A DNA stretch of 64,000 nt, from contig CAVQIB010000003.1 in assembly GCA_963712435.1 (NCBI GenBank), forward strand, positions 124,001 through 188,000, written 5' to 3'. Position 1 is the stretch's first letter; each line of letters begins with the position of its first letter. Shown one piece after another: positions 56,270-64,000 of the stretch. Under the pieces are notes generated by a model. That model had not been told where the DNA came from and made no database searches. It worked only from the letters and a program-made list of their open reading frames with translations. The translations under genes were made by a program, and so were the position numbers. This DNA comes from Rhodoplanes sp963712435. Its GTDB lineage: Bacteria > Pseudomonadota > Alphaproteobacteria > Rhizobiales > Xanthobacteraceae.

Positions 56270-56992
56270 ATGGCGCGCATGGCTCCCGCCCCGAGATCCC
56301 GCCGACCCGCCTGGCTTCGTGCGATCAAATTCATCGCCGCCATCCTGATCGGCCTCCTGGTTCTGCCCTACCTGCTCGCGCCGCTGTATCTGTTCGGCCG
56401 GCCGGTCTCGACGCTGATGCTGGCGCGGTGGGCGACCGGCGCACGGGTCGAGCGCCTTTGGATTCCTCTCGACGCCATGGCGGCAAGCCTGCCGGCCTCC
56501 GTCATCGCCGCCGAGGACGCGCGCTTCTGTCGACATCCGGGGCTCGATGTCGCCGAGATTCGCGACGCGATCGAGGATGCCGAGACGCTGGGCGAGGTCC
56601 GCGGCGCATCCACCCTGTCGCAGCAGACGGCGAAGAACCTGTTCCTGTGGCCGGGACGCAGCTTTGTGCGCAAGCTCCTCGAAGCGCCGCTCGCGCTGTG
56701 GCTCGATCTCGTTCTCGGCAAGCGCCGCGTTCTCGAAATCTATCTCAACGTCGCGGAATGGGGGCCGAATGGCGAATTCGGCGCGGAAGCCGCGGCGCGC
56801 CGAGCGTTCGGCAAGTCGGCGCGCAACCTGAGCCCGCGCGAGGCCGCGATGCTGGCCGGCGCCCTGCCCAATCCGATGAAGCGCGATCCCGGCCGGCCGG
56901 GTCCGGGACTGCGCCGGCTCGCCGGCATTTACGAGCGACGCGCGGCTGTGGCGCAGCTCACCGCCTGCCTCGCGCCGCGGCCCCGCCTCTAG
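56270..56992 (+). CDS. mtgA: Monofunctional biosynthetic peptidoglycan transglycosylase
   Basis: Polymerises lipid II glycan strands (GT51). An N-terminal anchor (FIAAILIGLLVLPYLLAPLYLFG) precedes the GT51 motifs: the catalytic Glu in VIAAEDARFCRHPGLDV, GASTLSQQTAKNLFLWPGRSFVRK, and later KRRVLEIYLNVAEWGPNGEFGAEAAARRAFGKSA and LSPREAAMLAGALPNP. 240 residues. Start ATG at 56270 or 56279. The mtgA-rpmF neighbourhood is conserved in Rhizobiales. Confidence 0.96.
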   Translation: MARMAPAPRSRRPAWLRAIKFIAAILIGLLVLPYLLAPLYLFGRPVSTLMLARWATGARVERLWIPLDAMAASLPASVIAAEDARFCRHPGLDVAEIRDAIEDAETLGEVRGASTLSQQTAKNLFLWPGRSFVRKLLEAPLALWLDLVLGKRRVLEIYLNVAEWGPNGEFGAEAAARRAFGKSARNLSPREAAMLAGALPNPMKRDPGRPGPGLRRLAGIYERRAAVAQLTACLAPRPRL

Positions 56993-57088
56993 CCTCGTCG
57001 GCGCGCTTGCTCTATAAGCGCGTCTTCCACAACGCATGACCGTTTCGGCGCGCGGCTGCGCGACCCTTCGATCGAGGAGACTGATGCC

Positions 57089-57274
57089 ATGGCCGTGCCG
57101 AAGAGAAAGACTTCGCCCTCCAAGCGCGGAATGCGCCGTTCCGCCGATGCGCTGAAAGCGCCGACCTATGTCGAGGACAAGGACTCGGGCGAACTTCGCC
57201 GTCCGCACCATATCGACCTGAAGACCGGCATGTATCGCGGCCGCCAGGTCCTCAAGAAAAAGACCGAGGAGTAA
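57089..57274 (+). CDS. rpmF: 50S ribosomal protein bL32
   Basis: The 61-residue protein MAVPKRKTSPSKRGMRRSAD, then ALKAPTYVEDKDSGELRRPHHIDLKTGMYRGRQVL, is a standard alphaproteobacterial L32 without zinc cysteines. The ATG at 57089 is preceded by GGAGACTGATGCC. It lies about 97 bp after mtgA. Confidence 0.98.
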   Translation: MAVPKRKTSPSKRGMRRSADALKAPTYVEDKDSGELRRPHHIDLKTGMYRGRQVLKKKTEE

Positions 57275-57354
57275 GAACTCGCGGGCGGCTCGGCGGGCCT
57301 GACGGCCAGCACCTCCGAAAGCCAGCGCCCCCGAAGCGAAACAAGGAGACGGCG

Positions 57355-57774
57355 ATGTTCCTGTTGGGGGTGCCGCTGCTCATCATTCCCTTCGCGGTTT
57401 ACAACATCATCGCTTTCCTGCTGCCGGGGCTCGACTGGGCGCAGCCGCTCGCCCAAGTCCAAATGATATCGCTGGCGACCTTTACCCTGACGCTTGGCGA
57501 CCTCGTCGTCGCGATCGCGGTGTTCATTCTGTTTCTGGAAGTGGTCAAGTCGATCCAGGCGGCGCGACGCAGCATCGTCGATCATCTGCTGTCGCTGATT
57601 TTGTTCCTCGCCATGCTCGCCGAGTTCCTGCTCGTAAAGGAAGCGGCGACGGCGACCTTCTTTCTGCTGCTTGTGACCGCCTTTGTCGATGTCATCGGAG
57701 GCTTCGCGTTCTCGATCAAGGCGCTGCGTCGGAAGGTCGCATCCGAGGGCGTTGATCAGGCTTTGCCGCCTTAG
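57355..57774 (+). CDS. Conserved four-helix membrane protein of unknown function
   Basis: I do not recognise a named family. Four hydrophobic helices fill most of the 139 residues: FLLGVPLLIIPFAVYNIIAFLL, LGDLVVAIAVFILFLEVVKSI, LLSLILFLAMLAEFLLV and ATFFLLLVTAFVDVIGGFAF. The C-terminus is short and basic (SIKALRRKVASE). A AAGGAGACGGCG ribosome binding site supports the start. It lies on the same strand 80 bp after rpmF. Function unknown. Confidence 0.82.
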   Translation: MFLLGVPLLIIPFAVYNIIAFLLPGLDWAQPLAQVQMISLATFTLTLGDLVVAIAVFILFLEVVKSIQAARRSIVDHLLSLILFLAMLAEFLLVKEAATATFFLLLVTAFVDVIGGFAFSIKALRRKVASEGVDQALPP

Positions 57775-58083
57775 TGCGCCGCGGTCTCCGCCCAACAAAT
57801 CAGCCCGTCCAGCTTGCCGATCGAGTCACTGAGAGCGGGCGCTCCCGGCGCGCGTCTGCCTCCGCGGCGGTTGCGTCGGGATCAGATACCTTCAGAAAAC
57901 CATGATTTTTGCGCTTTACTGCTACTGATTCGTCGCGGCGTATTAACAGCGCGAATCGAGCCCCAAGCGAGGAGACCTAAACCCCTTCGGGGAACGGTTC
58001 TCTAGCCCGGAGGTCGAACCAACCTCACGTCTGGAGCCTTAATCGCATGTTGGAGACACAAGACCCATGTCTGGAGACTCATC
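57775..58083. other. Intergenic region before the HAMP protein
   Basis: About 309 bp without a gene. GTCTGGAG appears three times within 58028-58079 (CACGTCTGGAGCC, CATGTCTGGAGAC and a degenerate TGTTGGAGAC), giving short direct repeats just upstream of the ATG at 58084. ACCCCTTCGGGGAACGG at about 57980 forms a small hairpin. Confidence 0.45.
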
Positions 58084-58941
58084 ATGATTTTCGATGCCAC
58101 GAAACTCCGTCTGACGCATAAGATCGCCATCCTTACGCTTGGCGTCGCCTTATTCGTCGCAGTCGCCATCGGCACGATGGGAGACTGGATGCTGCGGAGC
58201 ATCGCGACCGATCTTGCGCAGGGCCGGTCGCCAACCAGCGTAGCAACCCTTGAACGCCTGACCAGCGAAGGCCGCCCGGTCATGGCTTCACGGATTGTCA
58301 CGCCGGACGGCAGAGAGGGCATCCTTTTCGTGCAAATGCCGCTCGAACTTGCGCCCACGCCGGCCTCGCTGACCTCGGAGACCAGCCCGGCGGGCGGGAC
58401 CTTCGTGGCCCTGCAGTCCGACGAGAGCGTGATTCCGATCGGACCGATGCGGAAGAACCTACTCCTGACTTGCCTCGCCGTTCTGGCCGCCGGAACGCTG
58501 CTCGGCTTCCTCGCCGCCAAAGCGTTCACCGAGCCGCTCGCGCGAGTGGTCGGAGATTTGGGCCGCCTCGCTAAAGGCGATACCAACGTGGATCTCTCGG
58601 ACAGTTGGCGTACCGATGAGATCGGCGACATCTCCCGCGCCGCCGTTGTGTTCCGTAATAATATCACGGAGCTCAGGACGGCCCGACGCAAGTCGGGCAT
58701 ACGGAGCGAGACGCCTTCCGTCGGCTTCGCATCGGCGATGCGAGAGCAGTGGGAAGCGGCCAAGCGTCTGTTCAGCAGCGAGTGGAACAGTTTGGCGCAC
58801 CCGGTCCGGTCTGCGACCGTATCCGCCCCGTACAGGTCCGGTTCGGCCTCGTACGCGTCCGGTTCGGCCGAGAGCCCGGCATGGACGGCTTGGGTGAATT
58901 TCTTGAACGGTGACTGGGGGCGGCGCTACCGCGCCGCCTGA
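58084..58941 (+). CDS. HAMP-domain membrane protein lacking an output domain
   Basis: 285 residues with the plan of a chemoreceptor or sensor N-terminus: first helix about 12-32 (KIAILTLGVALFVAVAIGTMG), a periplasmic domain about 33-122, second helix about 125-146 (LLLTCLAVLAAGTLLGFLAA), then a HAMP domain about 147-200 (PLARVVGDLGRLAKGDTNVDLSD; DEIGDISRAAVVFRNNI). No methyl-accepting, kinase or cyclase domain follows, only an 85-residue Ser/Ala/Arg/Tyr-rich tail with a short degenerate repeat (APYRSGSASYASGSAE). It may be a truncated receptor or a membrane HAMP adaptor. Confidence 0.82.
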   Translation: MIFDATKLRLTHKIAILTLGVALFVAVAIGTMGDWMLRSIATDLAQGRSPTSVATLERLTSEGRPVMASRIVTPDGREGILFVQMPLELAPTPASLTSETSPAGGTFVALQSDESVIPIGPMRKNLLLTCLAVLAAGTLLGFLAAKAFTEPLARVVGDLGRLAKGDTNVDLSDSWRTDEIGDISRAAVVFRNNITELRTARRKSGIRSETPSVGFASAMREQWEAAKRLFSSEWNSLAHPVRSATVSAPYRSGSASYASGSAESPAWTAWVNFLNGDWGRRYRAA

Positions 58942-59072
58942 CGCCTGACGCCGGGCCGTAGCGCCCGGGTCCTGGAAAGGCTTTCGGCAAAACCGCAAGC
59001 CTTTCCGACTTTCAGAAGGCGACGAGCGCGCATGCGCCGGACAGAACGGCGCCCCCTTGCAGAACGCGCGCC

Positions 59073-59672
59073 TCAGGCCTTCGTCTTGTCGGCCTCCGCC
59101 GCACTCAGCCGGTCGAGCCGCTTCTGCATCTCTTCAAGCTGCCGCTTCAGAGCGCTGATCTCATCGATCGGGCGATCGGACGGTGCGCCCTCATCGCCTT
59201 CCCCGCCCTGACCTTCCTGCCGGGCGAAGGGCGTGAACATCGTGAAGGCGCGCTGGAACATCTCCATGTTCCGCTTCACCTGCTCCTCGATCGTTCCGAG
59301 ACGCCCGACCCCCCACGCCTGAGCCATCTGCGCGCGGAACTTCTCCTGCTCGCGCGAAAACAGGTCGAGCGAGCTTTCGAGGTATCGAGGCACCAGCATC
59401 TGCATGCTGTCGCCGTAGAACCGGATAAGCTGTCGGAGAAAAGTAATCGGCAAGAGGTTCTGCCCCTGCTTGTTCTCCTGCTCGAAGATGATCTGGGTCA
59501 AAACGGAGCGGGTGATATCTTCCCCGGTTTTCGCGTCGTAGACCACGAAGTCCTCGCCCGTCTTCAACATGCTTGCGAGGTCTTCGAGCGTCACATAGGT
59601 GCTCGTCCCAGTGTTGTAGAGCCGTCTGTTAGCATATTTCTTGATGATGACCGGAGATTCAGACTTGGCCAT
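59073..59672 (-). CDS. phaR: Polyhydroxyalkanoate synthesis repressor PhaR
   Basis: Binds poly-3-hydroxybutyrate and DNA, repressing phasin and other genes when polymer is scarce. MAKSESPVIIKKYANRRLYN, TGTSTYVTLEDLASMLKTGED and FVVYDAKTGEDITRSVLTQI form the PHB/PHA accumulation regulator DNA-binding domain. FEQENKQGQNLLPITFLRQLIRFYGDSMQMLVPRYLESSLD is the accumulation domain. The C-terminal segment is a coiled coil (ISALKRQLEEMQKRLDRLSA). Start at 59672; an ATG at 59687 is possible. Divergent from phaA. Confidence 0.96.
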   Translation of the reverse strand: MAKSESPVIIKKYANRRLYNTGTSTYVTLEDLASMLKTGEDFVVYDAKTGEDITRSVLTQIIFEQENKQGQNLLPITFLRQLIRFYGDSMQMLVPRYLESSLDLFSREQEKFRAQMAQAWGVGRLGTIEEQVKRNMEMFQRAFTMFTPFARQEGQGGEGDEGAPSDRPIDEISALKRQLEEMQKRLDRLSAAEADKTKA

Positions 59673-60048
59673 GAGGATGTTCGCCATAGGCCGGCAAGCC
59701 GGCGAGAAATCGGAATGCGAGCATGCGCTCACACACGCAGAGCGGCCCGCGAAAAAAAAATAAGCCCTTTTCTTGAAACGGGCTACCGTTTTGTGCAACT
59801 GCTTCCTCGGCGTGCACGAGCGTCGCCCGCCTAGCCGGGTCGGAGGCGGTCGACACACCCCTGCGGCCCTCTGAGAGTCGGTCACGAGAGAACGGCGTTG
59901 ACCAGTCGCCGGGGATGCTCGACAAAGGCGCCGGAATAGCACGCAGTCACGGGGCCCCAACTCTCGCGGGCCGAATAAGCAGAGAAGCCGGCCTGGCGCA
60001 GCGGACACCGCTTCGACCGCCGATCAAACCCAAGAAGGAGCTATCGGA
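59673..60048. other. Divergent region between phaR and phaA with a minus-strand terminator
   Basis: The 376 bp contain no protein gene I support. A minus-strand intrinsic terminator is at 59752-59784, only about 80 bp before the phaR start. Whatever it terminates must begin between it and about 60000, a space large enough for a small RNA. The phaA ribosome binding site (AAGGAGC) ends the region. Confidence 0.55.
59752..59784 (-). terminator. Orphan intrinsic terminator upstream of phaR
   Basis: On the minus strand AGCCCGTTTCAAGAAAAGGG with CT closes a stem (AGCCC/GGGCT plus TTTC/GAAA with one mismatch), followed by TTATTTTTTTTT. The nine-T run makes it a convincing terminator on this strand. 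No coding gene lies upstream of it before phaA, which points the other way. Confidence 0.75.
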
Positions 60049-61224
<1,176 letters not shown>

Positions 61225-61237
61225 CAAGCGCATGACG

Positions 61238-61263
61238 AATGGCGGGCATCACTGCCCGCCATT
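61238..61263 (+). terminator. First hairpin after phaA
   Basis: AATGGCGGGCA and TGCCCGCCATT pair perfectly (11 bp) around TCAC, 14 bp after the phaA stop. No T-run follows, so it may stabilise the 3' end ahead of the terminator at 61283. Confidence 0.6.
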
Positions 61264-61282
61264 GTCCTGGTCTGTTAGGATT

Positions 61283-61313
61283 GGGGGCTCGGCGATCCGA
61301 GCCCCCGTTTTTT
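61283..61313 (+). terminator. Intrinsic terminator after phaA
   Basis: GGGGGCTCGG and CCGAGCCCCC pair perfectly around CGAT, followed by GTTTTTT. It lies 59 bp after the phaA stop and 46 bp before the methyltransferase gene, separating the two units. Confidence 0.92.
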
Positions 61314-61358
61314 CGAGGTAAGGCCGAAGCGGCGGCCGTTTTCGATTGATAGACCGTC

Positions 61359-62096
61359 ATGTCGCTCGACGTCGTCGACCTGCGCAATTTCTATGCCCAG
61401 CAACTCGGCAAGCTCGCGCGGCGCTTCATCGGCCTCGGGATCAGAGCGCGCTGGCCGGACACCCATGGGCAGCGCGTGGTCGGGTTCGGCTATGCCACCC
61501 CCTATCTCGGCCTGTTTCGCGAGGAGGCCGAGCGCTGCCTCGCCTTCATGCCGGCCGGGCAAGGCGTGATCAAATGGCCGACCGCCCGGCCCGCGCTGGC
61601 GGCGCTGGTCGAGGAGTACGATCTGCCGCTGCCCGATCTGTCGGTCGATCGCGTCATCCTCGTGCATGCGCTCGAAATGTCCGACGACGCTTCCTCCTTG
61701 CTGCGCGAATTATGGCGGGTGCTGGGCCCGGGCGGGCGGCTCCTCCTCGTGATCCCGAACCGGCGCGGGCTGTGGGCGCGGATGGACACGACGCCGTTCG
61801 GCTACGGCCGGCCCTATTCGCGATCGCAGATTTTGCATCTGTTGCGGGAGACCTCTTTCACGCCGACGTCCTGGGGCGAGGCGCTCTACATGCCGCCGAT
61901 CCCGCGCGGCTGGCTCATTCGCTCGGCGGTGGCTTGGGAGCGCACCGGCCGCACCATCTCGGCGCCGTTCGCCGGCGTGCATATCGTCGAGGCGATGAAG
62001 CAGGTCTACCGCGCCATTCCCGCGCGGCGCGAGAAGCGCCGCCTCGTGCCGGCGCTGGAGCCGGCCCTTGTTCCTTCATCGAGCGGAGCGGCGTGA
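61359..62096 (+). CDS. Class I methyltransferase (type 11), gloB-neighbour family
   Basis: The 245-residue protein starts MSLDVVDLRNFYAQQLGKLA and continues with VVGFGYATPYLGLF at the SAM site. DRVILVHALEMSDDASSLLRELWRVLGPGGRLLLVIPNRRGLWARMD matches methyltransferase motifs, and FGYGRPYSRSQILHLLRET follows. The glycine-rich motif I is degenerate (GFGYA instead of GxGxG). From memory this family is usually coded beside hydroxyacylglutathione hydrolase in Rhizobiales; that gene is not adjacent here. Substrate unknown. Confidence 0.85.
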   Translation: MSLDVVDLRNFYAQQLGKLARRFIGLGIRARWPDTHGQRVVGFGYATPYLGLFREEAERCLAFMPAGQGVIKWPTARPALAALVEEYDLPLPDLSVDRVILVHALEMSDDASSLLRELWRVLGPGGRLLLVIPNRRGLWARMDTTPFGYGRPYSRSQILHLLRETSFTPTSWGEALYMPPIPRGWLIRSAVAWERTGRTISAPFAGVHIVEAMKQVYRAIPARREKRRLVPALEPALVPSSSGAA

Positions 62097-62170
62097 CCCC
62101 CATCGGCCATGCCGCCACCGCCACTGCGAGCCGTCCCTGCCGCAAGCTGTGTCCGGCGTTCGGCGCGACG

Positions 62171-63232
62171 TCACGGCTTGCCCGGAAGAAAGGCGAACGG
62201 CGCCGCAGGCTCGAACTGCGCTGCCGCGCTGCCCGCATAGGTCTTGCCGCCGACGAGCGTGAGCCGCTTGACCGGCGCTCCCTCCTTGAAGTCGAGCTCG
62301 GCGAAAGGCGCCCAGAACACGGTCGGGCTGGTCGCGGAGTCGAAGAACACCACCTTGTTCTTCTGATCGTAGAGCGTCCGCCAGATGGTGCTCGCGATGT
62401 CCGGCTGCCCCGGCGTCGCGAGGCCGAGCGGAACGGACACGCTGCGGATCAAACTGAACACCGCGGCGACGGCCTTCTTCATGTCGTCGGTTTGCGGGAT
62501 CGCGTCGATGAAGAAGGAGGCGCGCACGAAACGGTCGGCGGCGCGGTTCGTCCCCGGCAGCATCGCCAGTCCGCCGATCTGCTCCCAGTACGCGTCGAGC
62601 GCGAGCTGCTGGTCGAAGATCGGCGAGTTGGTCATGACCTGGTACTGGCGCCCATGGTGGATGACGAGCTTGCCATTGACGTATTCGAAGATCGCCGAGT
62701 CGCCGCTCGGATCGGACAGCGACAGATGTCCCTGCGCCGGCCTGCCATTGGGCAGGACGGGGGCGATGATGACGAAGGGCTCCTTGCGAAGCGCATCGAC
62801 CGCTTCGGCGACCGTCGCGAAATTGTCGAGCACGTATTGCGCCCAGGCGGCGATGGACAGCGTGCGCTGCGCGCCGGTGGGCGTCCCGTAATCGGACTCG
62901 ACGAGATAGAGGACGTTGGCGACGAGCCCCGGCTCGTTCATGCCGTCGACCGACGCAAGTTCGTAAAACGATGTAATGACGCTGCCGTACTTACTGGTCC
63001 AGTTGATTGAATTCGGGCCCGCCGCGCCGTCGCGTTTCATGCCGCGCGGAAAGACCCAGAGATTGCTGCCGGGGTCCTCCATCCAGTCCATCGACCGGGC
63101 GGCGACGACGGTCTGGTTCGGACCGAGATACAGCGCGCGGGTGCAGGCTTCGCCCGGCTGTGCGACCGTGGAGGCCAGCAGCGCGGCGATCGCCATAAAA
63201 GCGATGGTCCGTTTGACCCGGGGGTTCCGCAT
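62171..63232 (-). CDS. Secreted Ntn hydrolase, choloylglycine hydrolase / penicillin V acylase family
   Basis: Periplasmic amidase of 353 residues. A signal peptide (TIAFMAIAALLASTVAQPGEA) ends directly before the catalytic Cys (ACTRALYLGP), which becomes N-terminal after processing. The active-site Arg and Asp follow in VVAARSMDWMED. GMNEPGLVANVLYLVESDYG, SDPSGDSAIFEYVNGKL, YQVMTNSPIFDQQLA and the late LPGTNRAADRFVRASFF complete the pattern. Gram-negative members include penicillin V and N-acyl-homoserine-lactone acylases, so bile salts are an unlikely substrate. Start at 63232 (MRNPRVKRT). Confidence 0.9.
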   Translation of the reverse strand: MRNPRVKRTIAFMAIAALLASTVAQPGEACTRALYLGPNQTVVAARSMDWMEDPGSNLWVFPRGMKRDGAAGPNSINWTSKYGSVITSFYELASVDGMNEPGLVANVLYLVESDYGTPTGAQRTLSIAAWAQYVLDNFATVAEAVDALRKEPFVIIAPVLPNGRPAQGHLSLSDPSGDSAIFEYVNGKLVIHHGRQYQVMTNSPIFDQQLALDAYWEQIGGLAMLPGTNRAADRFVRASFFIDAIPQTDDMKKAVAAVFSLIRSVSVPLGLATPGQPDIASTIWRTLYDQKNKVVFFDSATSPTVFWAPFAELDFKEGAPVKRLTLVGGKTYAGSAAAQFEPAAPFAFLPGKP

Positions 63233-63339
63233 TGCAGCTCTCCTTGAAGAAGAAGATGAAATGGCCGTGCGCTCATCCCCGCCCGCGGCCGCAACGAAAC
63301 GTAACCATCCGCCGGGGCCTCGCAAGTCACCCGAAGCGC

Positions 63340-63429
63340 CTAGTAGGAGATGCCGCGCAGCGCAGCGCGTCGGTTCAGCCGCGCAAAACTCTCGCCTTCC
63401 TTATGCGGGTGCTTGCCGTTCGCTGGCAT
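63340..63429 (-). CDS. Possible very small basic protein (29 aa)
   Basis: An ATG at 63429, 30 bp after the glutathione transferase stop, opens a frame MPANGKHPHKEGESFARLNR ending RAALRGISY. It is strongly basic and has an orderly codon pattern. The weak AGGCGAAG site upstream is acceptable. I cannot name a family and chance is possible. Confidence 0.3.
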   Translation of the reverse strand: MPANGKHPHKEGESFARLNRRAALRGISY

Positions 63430-63458
63430 TTCGCTTCGCCTGACCCGTCTTGCCGATG

Positions 63459-64000
63459 CTACCCGTCGAGCTCGGGGTAGTGTCGGAAAATGCCCTCTTC
63501 GCTGAAGGGGAGCCGGCGGTCGGAGGAAAGATAGGCGGCGATGCGGGGGCGCGCGGCCACGCGATCGTGCAGCGCCACGGTGTGCGGGAGCTTGCGCTCC
63601 AGGCGCTTCATCATTTGCGGAAAAGCATAGCGCAGCCCGGCCACGACCTGGAACAGCGAGAGGTCCGCATAGCTGAGCGAACCGCCGACCAGATGCTTCC
63701 CGCGTCCGTTGCGCGCAAGGACGGACTCGAAATAGCCCAAGAATTTCGGCGCGCGGTTCTTGCGGAAATCGTCGGCGCGGCGCGCCGCCTCCCCCTTCTG
63801 GTCCTCGTAGTAAAGGCTCGAACCGACGGGATGGTGGACATCGTGAATCTCCCCGACGAAGTCGGCGATGCGTGAGCTGGAGCTGATTGGTCCACAGCCG
63901 CCCCGCCTCGTTGGCCGGAGCAAGTCCGTGCCGCACCCCGAGGAACATCAGGATGTTCGCGGTCTGCGCGATCACAAGCCGGCCCGACTTCAGAAATGGC
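63459..64000 (-). CDS. Glutathione S-transferase, partial at window end, frame broken once
   Basis: The 5' end lies beyond the window. From the edge, PFLKSGRLVIAQTANILMFLG and GLAPANEAGRLWTNQLQLT give the end of the thioredoxin-like domain and start of the helical domain. A shift near 63875-63890 then leads to IADFVGEIHDVHHPVGSSLY, RAPKFLGYFESVLARN, GSLSYADLSLFQVVAGLRYAF and the C-terminus FSEEGIFRHYPELDG. The helical domain SYADLSLFQ pattern is typical of GST. The catalytic N-terminal residues are not visible. Confidence 0.82.

Overview
The window looks like a chromosomal segment from a high-GC alphaproteobacterium of the order Rhizobiales (Hyphomicrobiales), nearest in flavour to Bradyrhizobium, Rhodopseudomonas or Xanthobacteraceae. 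The grounds are the gene order ctpA-envC-rlmH-rsfS-nadD-proA, a GcrA-type cell-cycle regulator, hemC-hemD-mitofilin-hemY divergent from tsaD-gpsA, the atpHAGDC order, the mtgA-rpmF pair, phaR/phaA, DUF1127 and DUF3551 small proteins, and Rhizobiales-style palindromic intergenic repeats. This placement is inference from gene content; no comparison could be run.

Layout. 1-6.2 kb (minus): cell-wall protease and amidase-activator genes, then ribosome maturation, NAD and proline genes. 6.4-7.2 kb: an AT-richer two-gene insert of unknown function. 7.2-12.6 kb (minus): rlmN, then a four-gene tetR-hlyD-ABC ATPase-ABC permease export operon with a perfect palindromic operator. 12.8-19.3 kb (minus): a form II (AYRGAGR) CO-dehydrogenase-like molybdenum hydroxylase operon coxS-coxL-coxM-coxD-coxE, punctuated by GC-rich palindromic repeats. 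19.5-28.1 kb: an accessory-looking stretch with tRNA-Cys, tRNA-Asn, many small secreted or hypothetical proteins, a short regulator-like gene beside a palindrome, and gcrA. 28.1-33.7 kb (plus): a thioesterase, typA, a PIN-domain protein, then methyltransferase, EamA-like, GT2 and DUF2304 genes suggesting polyprenol-linked glycan work. 33.8-41.5 kb: the haem (hemC, hemD, hemY, mitofilin-like) and tsaD-gpsA-EVE clusters. 41.8-47.3 kb (minus): the F1 ATP synthase operon with an ohr-type peroxidase between atpG and atpD. 47.5-49.5 kb: nnrS and rlpA. 50-54.6 kb (plus): glycogen genes glgP (short form), glgC, glgA. 54.6-64 kb: a Na+/H+ antiporter, mtgA, rpmF, a HAMP-only membrane protein, phaR/phaA for polyhydroxybutyrate, a methyltransferase, a secreted Ntn hydrolase and a partial glutathione transferase.

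A caution for the reader: at least thirteen genes, several of them essential (hemC, atpC, atpD), have their reading frame broken by a single apparent indel while both halves keep full family similarity. The most economical explanation is residual sequencing or assembly indels, not mass pseudogenisation, so I annotate the full spans and give the approximate break position. No transposase, integrase, CRISPR array or rRNA gene was seen.
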